NCBI RefSeq assembly: GCF_006337065.1
Contig: NZ_CP040872.1
Coordinates: 2,046,001 to 2,110,000 of the forward strand
DNA length: 64,000 nucleotides
Source of the DNA: Agromyces laixinhei
GTDB lineage: Bacteria; Actinomycetota; Actinomycetes; Actinomycetales; Microbacteriaceae
Reading direction: 5' to 3'
The notes below the pieces were generated by a model. That model had not been told where the DNA came from. It ran no database searches and saw only the letters and a list, made by a program, of their open reading frames with translations. The position numbers were made by a program, and so were the translations under genes. Below are positions 44,870 through 53,724 of the stretch, piece after piece (within the stretch, counting starts at the first letter, position 1; every line of letters starts with the position of its first letter).

Positions 44870-46000
44870 CTAGTACCAGTTGACTCGCTCGGAGTGCGCC
44901 CACGCACCGCACGGTGCTCCGTAACGGCCCGAGATGTACGACAGTCCCCACTCGATCTGCGTCGCGGCGTTCGTGCGCCAGTCGGCGCCGGCGCTGGCCA
45001 TCTTGCTGCCGGGCAGGGACTGCGGAATGCCGTAGGCGCCGCTCGACGCGTTGTACGCGTCGGCCCGCCAACTCGACTCGCGAGTCCACAGCTTCACGAG
45101 GCACTCGTATTCGCCGGCTCCCCAGCCGTACCGCGCGACGGCGCTCGCGGCATAGGCCTTGGCCCCGGCGGTGTCGACGACGATGCCGGGCGGCGGGGCG
45201 CTGCCGACACCCCCGGACGAGCCGGCCGCCTCTCGCGCGGCCTGCTCGCGTGCTTCGGCCTCCTGCCGCAACTGCTCGCCGGCCTGATACTGCCGCTCCA
45301 GGGCGGCGGTGCTGTCGCGCAGGCTCGCGAGTTGCGCGTAGAGCGTGTCGACGACGGTTCGCTGCTGCGCGAGCTCGGCCTCAGCGGCCTCGTGCGCGGA
45401 CTCGGCTGCTGCGGCTGCTTCGGCCGCGGCCTCCGCGAGTCGCGATCGTTCCTGCTCGGCGACGTCGGCCTGGGCCGACACTGCGGCCGACTCGGCCTTC
45501 GCAGCTTCGGCCTGATCGGCGATCGTGCCGTAGACGTTCGTGAGCTGCGCGGCACGCGACAGGCCCTGCAAGAGGTCGGTCGACGTGTCGTCGGCGAACA
45601 GCAGGCGCAGCGTGACATCCGCCCCGCCCGAACGTGCGAGCACGGCGCCGACCCGACCGAGTCGTTCGCCCGACGCGACCGCTTCGGCGTCTGCGGCCGT
45701 CGCTGCCGCCTCGAGGGTCGCGGCTCGCTGCTCTGCCGTTGCGAACGCGGTCGCAGCGGAGGCAGATGCGCCGGCCGCCGCGACCGCGGCATCGCCGAGC
45801 GCAGCGGCTGTGGTCTCGAGCGCGGCCACTAGACCGGCGATGCGGGTCGCCTCGGCCTCGCGCGACGCGACATCCTGCTTCGCGGCGGCAACCTCTTCCC
45901 AGCTCGGGTAGTCCTCGGCGAACACCGGCGCAGCGGGCAGCGTGAACGTCGCGACGATCAGCGCCGCCGCAGTTGCCGCGTACCTCGGTCCGATCCGCAC
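44870..46000 (-). CDS. secreted coiled-coil protein with C-terminal lytic transglycosylase-like domain
   Basis: A 376-residue exported protein. Signal peptide: residues 1-28, cleavage after APVFA. An Ala/Glu-rich coiled coil runs to about residue 270, as in peptidoglycan hydrolases whose helical part controls access. After a Gly/Pro linker the C-terminal 100 residues (WGAGEYECLVKLWTRESSWRADAYNASSGAYGIPQSLPGSKMASAGADWRTNAATQIEWGLSYISGRYG) match the SLT/aggregation-promoting-factor fold, with the catalytic Glu in WTRESSW. The start is a GTG at 46000 behind GGAGG. It probably trims cell-wall glycan. Confidence 0.88.
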   Translation of the reverse strand: MRIGPRYAATAAALIVATFTLPAAPVFAEDYPSWEEVAAAKQDVASREAEATRIAGLVAALETTAAALGDAAVAAAGASASAATAFATAEQRAATLEAAATAADAEAVASGERLGRVGAVLARSGGADVTLRLLFADDTSTDLLQGLSRAAQLTNVYGTIADQAEAAKAESAAVSAQADVAEQERSRLAEAAAEAAAAAESAHEAAEAELAQQRTVVDTLYAQLASLRDSTAALERQYQAGEQLRQEAEAREQAAREAAGSSGGVGSAPPPGIVVDTAGAKAYAASAVARYGWGAGEYECLVKLWTRESSWRADAYNASSGAYGIPQSLPGSKMASAGADWRTNAATQIEWGLSYISGRYGAPCGAWAHSERVNWY

Positions 46001-46078
46001 GACACCCCCTCCGAGGCCGCGAGTCTACCCACGACAGCTCTCGGCGCCCGTTCGGACACGCGCCGTAGAGTCGTTCGC

Positions 46079-47251
46079 GTGCGAGTCACCCGAACAGCGA
46101 GACTGCCGCTCCTGATGGCGGCGGTGCTCTTCGCGATGACGGCATGCGCCGGCACTGCCGCGAGTCGCGATACGTCGCCTTCGGCCGCACCGACCCAGGG
46201 CGCCGCTCCTGCTCCGGCGCCGATCGACCCGATCGCGGAGTGGGTCGACGAACGGATGTCGCAGCTCACGGTCCAGCAGAAGGCGGCGGCGCTGCTCATG
46301 GTGCACGCACCGGGCCTCGACCCCGCACCCGTGCGCGCCTACGTCGACGCGGGCGTGTCGGGAGTCATCCTCATGGGCGACAACGTGCCCGCCGGCCCGG
46401 TCGAGCTCGCAGCCTTCACGGCAGCCGTGCAGTCCGGCCTCGAGACACCAGTGCTCATCGGCATCGACGAGGAGGGCGGCGAGGTGCAGCGCCTGCCGTG
46501 GGACGGCGCGCCGGCCGCCGACACCCTGCGCGCGGAGCCGCCTGCAGCCGCACAGGCGGCATTCGCCGCCCGGGCCGCCGCGCTCGCCGACAGCGGCGTG
46601 ACCGTGAACTTCGGCATCGTCGCCGATGTCACGCCCGACCCCGACTCGTTCATCTTCGGGCGCGTGCTCGGCACCGACCCCGTCGGGGCGGCCGAGCGGG
46701 TTTCGGGTGCCGTCGCGGGGGAGCGCGGAGTCGTGGCGAGCACCCTCAAGCACTTCCCGGGCCACGGTGCCGCACCCGGCGACTCGCACTCGAGCGTGCC
46801 GTCTGCTGCCCTCACGATCGACGAATGGCGGGCCGGCCCTGCGTTGCCGTTCGCGAGCGGCATCGACGCCGGTGCCGAACTCGTCATGACGGGCCATCTC
46901 AGTTATCCCGCGGTGGATCCGGCTCCGGCGTCACTCTCGCCGGAATGGCACCGCCTGCTCCGAGACGAGCTCGGCTTCGACGGCGTCATCGTGACCGACG
47001 ACATGCTCATGCTCCAGCACAACGGCTTGGCCGAGTATGCGGATCCGGGGGAGAACGCCGTGCGTGCCGTGGCGGCTGGAGCCGATCTCCTGCTGTACGT
47101 ACTGCCGGCGGATCCCGCATCGGTGGGCATTTCCATCGACGGACTCGTCGGCGCGATCGTCGGGGCAGTGCAGACGGGGCGCATCACGCCGGTGCAACTC
47201 GACGCCGCGGTCGAGCGGGTCCTCACCCTGCGTCGCACGCTTTCGAGCTGA
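46079..47251 (+). CDS. glycoside hydrolase family 3 lipoprotein (beta-N-acetylhexosaminidase, NagZ-like)
   Basis: Hydrolyses beta-linked N-acetylglucosamine from peptidoglycan fragments. The 390-residue protein has a lipoprotein signal (LLMAAVLFAMTAC, Cys at about 23). It has the GH3 signatures LIGIDEEGGEVQRL, KHFPGHGAAPGDSHSSVP (the NagZ His-Asp-type loop), and GFDGVIVTDDMLM with the nucleophile Asp. The start is a GTG at 46079, 7 nt after a TAGAGT -10. It is divergent from the transglycosylase gene, suggesting cell-wall turnover outside the membrane. Confidence 0.92.
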   Translation: MRVTRTARLPLLMAAVLFAMTACAGTAASRDTSPSAAPTQGAAPAPAPIDPIAEWVDERMSQLTVQQKAAALLMVHAPGLDPAPVRAYVDAGVSGVILMGDNVPAGPVELAAFTAAVQSGLETPVLIGIDEEGGEVQRLPWDGAPAADTLRAEPPAAAQAAFAARAAALADSGVTVNFGIVADVTPDPDSFIFGRVLGTDPVGAAERVSGAVAGERGVVASTLKHFPGHGAAPGDSHSSVPSAALTIDEWRAGPALPFASGIDAGAELVMTGHLSYPAVDPAPASLSPEWHRLLRDELGFDGVIVTDDMLMLQHNGLAEYADPGENAVRAVAAGADLLLYVLPADPASVGISIDGLVGAIVGAVQTGRITPVQLDAAVERVLTLRRTLSS

Positions 47252-47366
47252 ACCCGTGAAGCGGCTGACACATCTCGATCGGGCTGGAATACCGGTGCAG
47301 TCTATGCGTTTGTATACGTGTGGCCGAACGGCCGCACGACATCGAACACACAGGAGACCGCTCAAC

Positions 47367-47930
47367 ATGACGACCACCGCATCGACGATCGAAATCCCCG
47401 GGTACCGCGCCGGCAGCTGGAAGATCGACCCCACTCACAGCGAGGTCGGCTTCAGCATCCGCCACATCATGATCAGCAAGGTGAAGGGCAAGTTCGAGCG
47501 CTTCGACGCGACCTTCATCACGGCCGAGAACCCGCTCGACTCGAGTGTGACCGCGTCGGCCGAGGTCGCCTCCGTGACCACGAACGAGCCGAACCGCGAC
47601 GCACACCTGCGCACCGGCGACTTCTTCGAGGCCGAGACCTACCCGACGATCGACTTCGTCTCGACCGGCGTGCGCGTCGAGAAGGGCGACTTCAAGGTCG
47701 ACGGTGACCTCACGATCCGCGGCATCACGAAGCCGGTCACGTTCGACTTCGACTTCGGCGGCTTCGGCGGCGACCCCTTCGGCAACTACAAGGGCGGCGC
47801 TACGGCGAAGGCTGTCGTCAACCGCGAGGACTTCGGTCTGCAGTACAACGCGGCGCTCGAGACCGGCGGCGTGCTGCTCGGCGACCAGGTGACGATCACG
47901 CTCGAGCTGCAGGCCGCCCTCGAGCAGTAG
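47367..47930 (+). CDS. YceI family protein
   Basis: A 187-residue lipocalin-like barrel that binds isoprenoid-type lipids in characterised members. It matches the family throughout: GSWKIDPTHSEVGFSIRHIMISKVKGKFERFDATF, SVTTNEPNRDAHLRTGDFFEAETYPTIDFVST, GDLTIRGITKPVTFDF. No signal peptide is present, so this is a cytosolic form as in other actinobacteria. AGGAGA at 47352-47357 precedes the ATG. Confidence 0.95.
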   Translation: MTTTASTIEIPGYRAGSWKIDPTHSEVGFSIRHIMISKVKGKFERFDATFITAENPLDSSVTASAEVASVTTNEPNRDAHLRTGDFFEAETYPTIDFVSTGVRVEKGDFKVDGDLTIRGITKPVTFDFDFGGFGGDPFGNYKGGATAKAVVNREDFGLQYNAALETGGVLLGDQVTITLELQAALEQ

Positions 47931-47948
47931 GCAGCGGGCGTGGCTTCG

Positions 47949-47983
47949 CGAAGGGTCGGATGCCTCGTGCACCCGGCCCTTCG
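47949..47983. terminator. terminator between the convergent yceI and winged-helix genes
   Basis: An 11-bp stem with one G-U pair, CGAAGGGTCGG against CCGGCCCTTCG, and a 13-nt loop. It can serve both strands in the 60-bp convergent gap. Confidence 0.6.
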
Positions 47984-47991
47984 TCGTCGGT

Positions 47992-49098
47992 TCACGTCGA
48001 CGTGATCTCGCCGAGCTCGGTCGACCAGAATGCGGCCCAGCGGTCGAACGCGGGGCGGAAGCGGCTCACCGCCGGACGGCCGCGGAACCGCGTCACGTCG
48101 ATCGACGTCGTGCCGCGACGCTCGGGCGCACGGCGCCAGGTGCCGACGACCTCTCCGTCTGCGACGAGGATCGGGAGGAACAGGCCGTTCTTGCCTGGCA
48201 CGACGCGCAGTGCGTCGGCGTCGGAGCAGAACGCCGTGCGGTCGCCGTAGCCGAGGAAGTACTCGTCGAACGATGCGAGCACGTGGCGGCCCGACGGCGC
48301 GGCCGAGGCGGTTTCGGCCGAGGCCGAGGGGGCGTCGACTGCGACGAAGCGCTCGGCGTCGAACGGGGTCACCGTCTCGCCGGCGGCGGCCTGCGCGACG
48401 CGCGCCTGCGTGAGCGTGAGGCCCGTCCACCAGGCGAAGTCGCGAACAGTGACCGGTCCATGACCGCGTGTGTACCCGGCGAACAGCCGCCCGAGGATCT
48501 CGTCGGTGTCTTCGGGCTCGTCGGAGCGGCGCGGCGACCACTCGTCGAGCAGCACGAAGCGTTGCCTCGCGCGGGTCTCGACCGGGCCGCAGCAGAGCAG
48601 CCCCTCATTGGCGAGGCGCCAGATGAGGTGATAGCCGCGTTGGCCTGCGGTGTCGACGCCGGCCGCCGCCCAGGCGACCTGCAACTCATTGCGCGTCGCG
48701 GACCGCCCGCCCTCGAGCTCGCGCACCGCGACGCGGCGGGCGACGGCATGCACCTCGTCGTCGATGCCTTCGTCGCGGTGGGTCTTCGCCGCCTGCTGCA
48801 TGAGTCGCGCCGCCGTGAGGCGGAGGATGGGCCGCAGCATCTCAGGGGCGACGAAGTGCAGGGTGCCGCGCATCGGCCACGAGCGAAGCAACTGCCGCCT
48901 GTCGATGGCTTCGTCGATCGTCGCCTCGGTCGTGCCGGCGACCCGAGCCCCGAGCACCCACTTCGCGGCGGCGAGATCTTGCGCCTGAAGGCAGACCAGC
49001 CGCTCGACGGCAGTGACGGGGGAGTCGAACCCGTCGTCGAGACCGTGAGCGGCCAGTCGGGCGGTGCGCACCGCCGAAGTCGAGGCATGCGTCGTCAT
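47992..49098 (-). CDS. winged-helix DNA-binding protein (HTH_42 family)
   Basis: A 368-residue protein of the YcaQ/AlkX-type HTH_42 family, whose characterised members act on DNA (interstrand crosslink glycosylase or DNA binding). Segments include VERLVCLQAQDLAAAKWVLGARV, LLRSWPMRGTLHFVAPEMLRPIL and a tail with RHVLASFDEYFLGYGDRTAFCS and GKNGLFLPILVADGEVVGTWRR. The QAQD and RSWPMRGTLH blocks are typical. The start at 49098 is a good ATG; longer frame upstream is the antisense of the ABC-F gene. Confidence 0.85.
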   Translation of the reverse strand: MTTHASTSAVRTARLAAHGLDDGFDSPVTAVERLVCLQAQDLAAAKWVLGARVAGTTEATIDEAIDRRQLLRSWPMRGTLHFVAPEMLRPILRLTAARLMQQAAKTHRDEGIDDEVHAVARRVAVRELEGGRSATRNELQVAWAAAGVDTAGQRGYHLIWRLANEGLLCCGPVETRARQRFVLLDEWSPRRSDEPEDTDEILGRLFAGYTRGHGPVTVRDFAWWTGLTLTQARVAQAAAGETVTPFDAERFVAVDAPSASAETASAAPSGRHVLASFDEYFLGYGDRTAFCSDADALRVVPGKNGLFLPILVADGEVVGTWRRAPERRGTTSIDVTRFRGRPAVSRFRPAFDRWAAFWSTELGEITST

Positions 49099-49254
49099 GC
49101 TCCGAGTGTGGCGGAAGCCGGCGACATCCGCTCGATGCCCCGTTCTGCGAGACGAGCATGCTCGCGTTGCGACGGTGCCGTTCCGGGCGGGATAGACTGG
49201 GAGGCTGTGCCACTCGGCACGCCAACCCACCCAGTCGTCTTCGGAGGAATCGCC

Positions 49255-50853
49255 GTGCTCGCCGTCCATGATCTCGAGATCCGCGTCGGTGCACGCGTGC
49301 TGATGGAGAACGTGAACTTCCGCGTCTCCGACGGCGACAAGATCGGCCTCGTCGGTCGCAACGGCGCCGGAAAGACCACCCTCACGAAGACACTCGCCGG
49401 CGAGTCGCTCCCGACCGGCGGCCGGATCGATCGCGGCGGCGAGATCGGCTATCTCCCTCAGGACCCGCGGTCGGGCGACCCCGAGATGCTCGCGCGCACG
49501 CGCATCCTCGATGCCCGCGGGCTCGGGTCGCTCGTGCTCGGAATGCACGAGGCCTCGATGAACATGGGCAGCGACGACCCAGAGGTCGCCGATCGGGCCA
49601 TGAAGAAGTACGGCAACCTCACCGACCGCTTCACGGCGCTCGGCGGCTACGCGGCTGAGGCGGAGGCCGCCTCCATCGCCTCGAACCTGAACCTGCCCGA
49701 TCGCATCCTCGACCAGCCGTTGAAGACCCTCTCCGGCGGCCAGCGTCGCCGCATCGAACTCGCCCGCATCCTCTTCTCCGATGCGCAGACGATGATCCTC
49801 GACGAGCCGACCAACCACCTCGACGCCGACTCGGTCGTGTGGCTCCGCGAGTTCCTGAAGGGCTACAAGGGCGGCGTCATCGTGATCAGCCACGACGTCG
49901 AACTCGTCGGCGACGTCGTGAACCGGGTCTTCTACCTCGACGCCAACCGGTCGGTGATCGACATCTACAACATGGGCTGGAAGCACTACCAGCGCCAGCG
50001 CGCCGCCGATGAGGAGCGGCGCAAGAAGGAACGTGCGAACGCCGAGAAGAAGGCCGACGTGCTGAAGCTGCAGGCCGCGAAGTTCGGCGCCAAGGCGTCG
50101 AAGGCCGCAGCGGCGCACCAGATGGTCGCGCGCGCCGAGAAGCTGCTCGCCGGTCTCGAGGAGGTGCGCGCCGTCGACCGGGTCGCCAAGCTCCGCTTCC
50201 CGACGCCGGCACCCTGCGGTCGCACGCCGATCACCGCGTCGGACCTCTCGAAGAGCTACGGTTCGCTCGAGATCTTCACCGCGGTCGACCTCGCGATCGA
50301 CCGTGGTTCGAAGGTCGTCATCATCGGTCTGAACGGTGCGGGCAAGACCACGCTGCTCCGCATCCTCGCCGGCGTCGACCAGCCCGACACGGGTATCGTC
50401 GATGCCGGGCACGGCCTGCGTGTCGGCTACTACGCGCAGGAGCACGAGACGATCGACGTCAAGCGATCGGTGCTTCAGAACATGGTCAGCGCATCGCCGA
50501 ACCTCACCGAGACCGAGGCGCGCAAGGTGCTCGGTTCGTTCCTCTTCACGGGCGACGACGTGCACAAGCCGGCCGGCGTGCTCTCGGGCGGAGAGAAGAC
50601 CCGGCTGGCACTCGCGATGATCGTCGTCTCGGGGGCGAACGTGCTCCTCCTCGACGAGCCGACGAACAACCTCGACCCTGCGAGCCGTGCCGAGATCCTC
50701 GACGCCCTCGCGCACTACGAGGGCTCGGTCGTTCTCGTCTCGCACGACCCCGGCGCGGTCGAGGCGCTGAACCCCGAGCGCGTGCTCATCATGCCCGATG
50801 GCACCGAAGACCACTGGAGCCGCGACTACCAGGAGCTCATCGAGCTGGCGTAG
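49255..50853 (+). CDS. ABC-F family ATPase (translation factor/ribosome protection type)
   Basis: A soluble double ATPase without membrane domains, acting on ribosomes in this family. The 532-residue protein has Walker A GRNGAGKTT (about residues 36-44) and GLNGAGKTT (about 360-368), signatures LSGGQRRR and LSGGEKTR, and Walker B MILDEPTNHLD and LLLDEPTNNLD. Between them is a basic linker KERANAEKKADVLKLQAAKFGAKASK. The start is a GTG at 49255 with GGAGG 7 bp upstream; a -10 TAGACT is at 49193-49198. Whether it is a housekeeping or antibiotic-resistance type cannot be decided. Confidence 0.93.
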   Translation: MLAVHDLEIRVGARVLMENVNFRVSDGDKIGLVGRNGAGKTTLTKTLAGESLPTGGRIDRGGEIGYLPQDPRSGDPEMLARTRILDARGLGSLVLGMHEASMNMGSDDPEVADRAMKKYGNLTDRFTALGGYAAEAEAASIASNLNLPDRILDQPLKTLSGGQRRRIELARILFSDAQTMILDEPTNHLDADSVVWLREFLKGYKGGVIVISHDVELVGDVVNRVFYLDANRSVIDIYNMGWKHYQRQRAADEERRKKERANAEKKADVLKLQAAKFGAKASKAAAAHQMVARAEKLLAGLEEVRAVDRVAKLRFPTPAPCGRTPITASDLSKSYGSLEIFTAVDLAIDRGSKVVIIGLNGAGKTTLLRILAGVDQPDTGIVDAGHGLRVGYYAQEHETIDVKRSVLQNMVSASPNLTETEARKVLGSFLFTGDDVHKPAGVLSGGEKTRLALAMIVVSGANVLLLDEPTNNLDPASRAEILDALAHYEGSVVLVSHDPGAVEALNPERVLIMPDGTEDHWSRDYQELIELA

Positions 50854-50884
50854 CCCGGCGGCGATACTGAGCCGGCGAGATCAG

Positions 50885-50920
50885 CTATAGGATCGCGCAC
50901 ATATATGCGCTAGCCTATAG
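50885..50920. promoter_or_regulatory. PadR operator-promoter palindrome
   Basis: A symmetrical interrupted palindrome: CTATAGG-3-GCGCA-6-TGCGC-3-CCTATAG, centred near 50902.5. A -10 TAGCCT (50911-50916) lies inside its right half and 6 nt before the ATG, so a bound regulator would cover the promoter of a leaderless mRNA. Confidence 0.8.
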
Positions 50921-50922
50921 GT

Positions 50923-51465
50923 ATGTCTCTTCGCCATGCGATCCTCGGGCTGCTCTCCATCCGGCCGATGAGCGGCTACGACCTGAAGAAGACCATCGAC
51001 GAGAGTGTCGGGCACTTCTGGACGGCGGATCAGTCGCAGATCTATCGCACGCTGACGGGTCTGGTCGATGAGGGGATGGCGTCCCGCGAGACCGTCGTGC
51101 AGAGTGGGCGGCCCAACCAGCACGTACATGGTGCGACGGAGCTCGGGTTGGCAGAACTCGACAGATGGCTCGCGTCGCCGATGGAGCCGCAACCGACTCG
51201 GGAACCATTCCTGGCCCGCCTGTTCTTCGCAGACCGGATGCCAGCGCATGAGATTCGGAAACTGCTCCACGCGCGCAGACACGACGTGACTCTGCAGTTG
51301 GCGGCGCTGGAGATGATCGCTGTTCCGGCCGCTGTGCCGGAGAACGTCACCGAGACCGAATTCGTGCTTCGCATGGCCACACTCGCCAACGGCATCGCCC
51401 ACGCCAGGGCCGAGCTCGACTGGCTGGAGTCCATAGAACGTCAGCTCGGGGAACTCGCGTCGTGA
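50923..51465 (+). CDS. PadR family transcriptional regulator
   Basis: A 180-residue regulator. The winged helix (residues 1-75: SLRHAILGLLSIRPMSGYDLKKTIDESVGHFWTADQSQIYRTLTGLVDEGMASRE) and the C-terminal dimerisation helices (FLARLFFADRMPAHEIRKLLHARR, IAHARAELDWLESI) are typical of the PadR/Vir_act_alpha_C form. It probably represses itself through the palindrome just upstream and its downstream genes. It overlaps the next gene as GTGA. Confidence 0.92.
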   Translation: MSLRHAILGLLSIRPMSGYDLKKTIDESVGHFWTADQSQIYRTLTGLVDEGMASRETVVQSGRPNQHVHGATELGLAELDRWLASPMEPQPTREPFLARLFFADRMPAHEIRKLLHARRHDVTLQLAALEMIAVPAAVPENVTETEFVLRMATLANGIAHARAELDWLESIERQLGELAS

Positions 51466-52139
51466 TGCAGCCCCGCTCACTCGAGCTCGATCGCACCGCG
51501 AGGCGCTACGCCGCGAAGCCGAGCGTGTCCGAGATGAGTTTCGCCATCGAGCAGCCCTCCACCGGCTTCACCTGGAGGTTCGGCGATGTCGAGCAACCGT
51601 TCTACATCGCCGGCATCACCAAGCTGTACACGGTCGCGATCATCATGCAGCTGCGTCACGAGGGGATTCTCTCCCTCGACACGCGGGTCGCTGCGGTGCT
51701 CGGCGACGAGGCGATGCGCGGCTTGGTCGTTCACGACGGGCACGACTACGGGGCCGAGATCGTGGTGTGCAGCGACACCAATTACGACCTGCTCGGGCGC
51801 ATCATCGAAGTCAGCACGTCGAACAGCTCTGACCACGAACTTTCGCAGCGAGTCATCGCACCGCTCGGCTTGGAATCGACCTGGTTAGTCACCGAGCGCT
51901 CGCTCGACCGCCACCACGAACCCATCGACTACGGCATCGGAATGATGCGCTACCGGACGCCGCGCTGGCGATCACCGCGCTCACCGATCTCAGAGATGAT
52001 CGGGCATTCCGGATCGCTCGGAACCGTGCTCCACTACGCGCCAGAACGCGATCTCTACATGTCGGGCACGGTCAACCAGATGCGCTCTCGCAGTCTTCCG
52101 TATCCACTGCTGTCGAGGCTCGTCGCGGAGTGCGCCTGA
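51462..52139 (+). CDS. serine-hydrolase (class C beta-lactamase fold) pseudo-enzyme lacking the catalytic serine
   Basis: A 225-residue protein of the Beta-lactamase/penicillin-binding family, shorter than the usual 330-400. The position of the SxxK motif reads G51-I-T-K54 (YIAGITKLYT), so the nucleophile is missing; codon GGC at 51612-51614 is one transition from AGC. The YxN motif reads CSD (VVCSDTNYDLLG). The loop with ITIRHLLSHTSG is deleted, so the two motifs are unusually close. The third motif GHSGSLGT is kept. It cannot be a normal hydrolase: either a binding protein or a gene in decay. It is cotranslated with the PadR gene. Confidence 0.75.
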   Translation: MMQPRSLELDRTARRYAAKPSVSEMSFAIEQPSTGFTWRFGDVEQPFYIAGITKLYTVAIIMQLRHEGILSLDTRVAAVLGDEAMRGLVVHDGHDYGAEIVVCSDTNYDLLGRIIEVSTSNSSDHELSQRVIAPLGLESTWLVTERSLDRHHEPIDYGIGMMRYRTPRWRSPRSPISEMIGHSGSLGTVLHYAPERDLYMSGTVNQMRSRSLPYPLLSRLVAECA

Positions 52140-52166
52140 GCGTCGCAACTCGAAGGGGCAGTACGC

Positions 52167-52544
52167 ATGGTCATCGGTTCGCTCGTCATCGCACTCACCG
52201 TGGTCGCGGCGCTGTCAGTGCTGCAGGTGCTGGCCGCGTCTGGCCGACCCGTTGGGCAGTTCGTCTGGGGCGGCGCGCATCGCGTGCTGCCTCGGCGGTT
52301 CCGCATCGGGAGTGCAGTATCGATACTCCTCTACGCCGGGTTCGCAGCGCTGCTGCTCAGCCGAGCAGCGGTGGTGCCGGGCGGCGAGAGCACGATCGTG
52401 CGTGTGCTCACGTGGGTGCTGTTCGGCTACTTCGCTCTTGGAATGCTTCTCAACGCGATCTCGCGCAGTCGGGCCGAACGCTTCACGATGGCGCCGACCT
52501 GCGCCGTGCTCGCGGTGACGACGCTCGTCATCGCGCTCAGCTGA
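52167..52544 (+). CDS. four-span membrane protein, unknown function
   Basis: A 125-residue hydrophobic protein, about four helices with a basic loop HRVLPRRFRIG after the first. GAAGGGG precedes the ATG. It follows the serine-hydrolase-like gene by 27 bp and is probably the third gene of the PadR operon. It ends facing the convergent SURF1 gene. Confidence 0.75.
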   Translation: MVIGSLVIALTVVAALSVLQVLAASGRPVGQFVWGGAHRVLPRRFRIGSAVSILLYAGFAALLLSRAAVVPGGESTIVRVLTWVLFGYFALGMLLNAISRSRAERFTMAPTCAVLAVTTLVIALS

Positions 52545-52603
52545 CGGTGCCGAAGCAGTCGGCCCTCGCGTCGCATCTCACGTTCGATTCGAGTGCGCGT
52601 GGA

Positions 52604-53470
52604 TCACCCTGAGCGCTCGGTCCGGGCGCTCGCCTCCCGACCGTCGAGCACGCCGTCTTCCAGATCGGCATCGGCGTCTCGCCGCTTCGGCTTCCGTTTT
52701 CGCGCGGCGCGAGTCGCGGCATCCGTCGAGCCGGAGGTCTCGGCGAGCGCCTTGCGCTCCTGGTTCGCCGCCCACGCGAGACCGATGAAACCCATCATGG
52801 CGAAGACGTACCACTGCAGCGCATACGAGAGGTGCGGGCCCTCGTCGCGCTCGGGGCGCGCTGCTGCGAGCGGTGGTTCGCCGGCATCGGCGCCCGATTG
52901 CACGAGCACGCCGTATGCGGCGGTGTAGCTCGGATCGCCGACGCGCTCGGAGAGCTCTTCGAGGTCGATCGTCGCGAACTCGTTGCCGGTCGACGTGCGA
53001 CCGTCGATACGCCCTTCACCGGCTTTCAACCGAGCCTCGACTTCGACCTGGCCGCTCGGCGGTGGCGGCACCTCGCTCGGCCGGCCCTCGGAGTTCTGTG
53101 CGATCCAACCGCGATCCACCATGAACACGGAGCCGTCGTCGAGCCGGAACGGCGTGATGACCTGGAAGCCGGTGGTGCCCCCGAAGGGCCGGTTGCGCAC
53201 GACAACCTCCTCGCTCGGCAGGTACTCGCCCGAGAGGGCGACGACCTGCCAGCGCTGATCGATGTCGAACGCGTCGGGCTCGGGCAGCGCCTCGGCGACC
53301 GGCACCGCGGGCGCGTCGTAGTTCGCGTCGATACGGGCGACCTCGGCGAGCGCCTCGGTGCGCCGGTTGAACTGCCAGGAGCCGAGCGCCGAGCAGACGA
53401 TCGCGAAGATGATCGTGAGCAGGAGATATCCGGCCCATCGCCGATGCAGGAGGAACCGCCACTCGTTCAC
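52604..53470 (-). CDS. SURF1 family protein (cytochrome oxidase assembly)
   Basis: A 288-residue inner-membrane protein with one helix at each end (YLLLTIIFAIVCSALGSWQF at about 14-33 and LQWYVFAMMGFIGLAWAA near 226-243), enclosing an extracytoplasmic domain with the SURF1 blocks LGSWQFNRR, LPSEEVVVRNRPFGGTTGFQVITPF and FMVDRGWI. It helps assemble the aa3 oxidase, probably at heme a insertion. The basic tail (RKRKPKRRD) is cytoplasmic. The start is the GTG at 53470 overlapping the upstream gene's stop as GTGA. Confidence 0.93.
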   Translation of the reverse strand: MNEWRFLLHRRWAGYLLLTIIFAIVCSALGSWQFNRRTEALAEVARIDANYDAPAVPVAEALPEPDAFDIDQRWQVVALSGEYLPSEEVVVRNRPFGGTTGFQVITPFRLDDGSVFMVDRGWIAQNSEGRPSEVPPPPSGQVEVEARLKAGEGRIDGRTSTGNEFATIDLEELSERVGDPSYTAAYGVLVQSGADAGEPPLAAARPERDEGPHLSYALQWYVFAMMGFIGLAWAANQERKALAETSGSTDAATRAARKRKPKRRDADADLEDGVLDGREASARTERSG

Positions 53471-53724
53471 GAACGGTCTCCTTCGGCAGTGCCCGGTCGA
53501 GGCTCGTGAGCGTCGGCGAATGCCGCCACCGCGACCGGGAACGACCGTGCCTCGAGAAAGCCGCGAAGGTAGTCGACGTGCTCGTCGCACGCGAGCCACG
53601 TCTTGCCGCGATCGCCCGTGTGGATGCGGGGATTGCGCCAGTCGATGCGCCAGCTCGCCGGCGCACGGCATTCCGCGCGCGAGCAGACGCCGTGGTCGGG
53701 CGACGCGCCCAGCCCACCGATCAT
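53467..53724 (-). CDS. small conserved cysteine-containing protein
   Basis: An 85-residue soluble protein: CSRAECRAPASWRIDWRNPRIHTGDRGKTWLACDEHVDYLRGFLEARSFPV. The spacing C-x4-C ... C-x2-H could bind a metal such as zinc. Similar small actinobacterial proteins have been mislabelled acetone carboxylase; I see no basis for that. It is translationally coupled on both sides: ATGA with the DUF3099 gene and GTGA with the SURF1 gene. Confidence 0.78.
   Translation of the reverse strand: MIGGLGASPDHGVCSRAECRAPASWRIDWRNPRIHTGDRGKTWLACDEHVDYLRGFLEARSFPVAVAAFADAHEPRPGTAEGDRS

Noticed and set aside
49099..50814. Upstream extension of the winged-helix gene across the ABC-F region
   Set aside because: The extension is antisense to the ABC-F gene; the family homology begins at the ATG at 49098.
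53467..53724. Acetone carboxylase
   Set aside because: Similar small proteins carry this label, but 85 residues with a few cysteines have nothing in common with the large carboxylase subunits.
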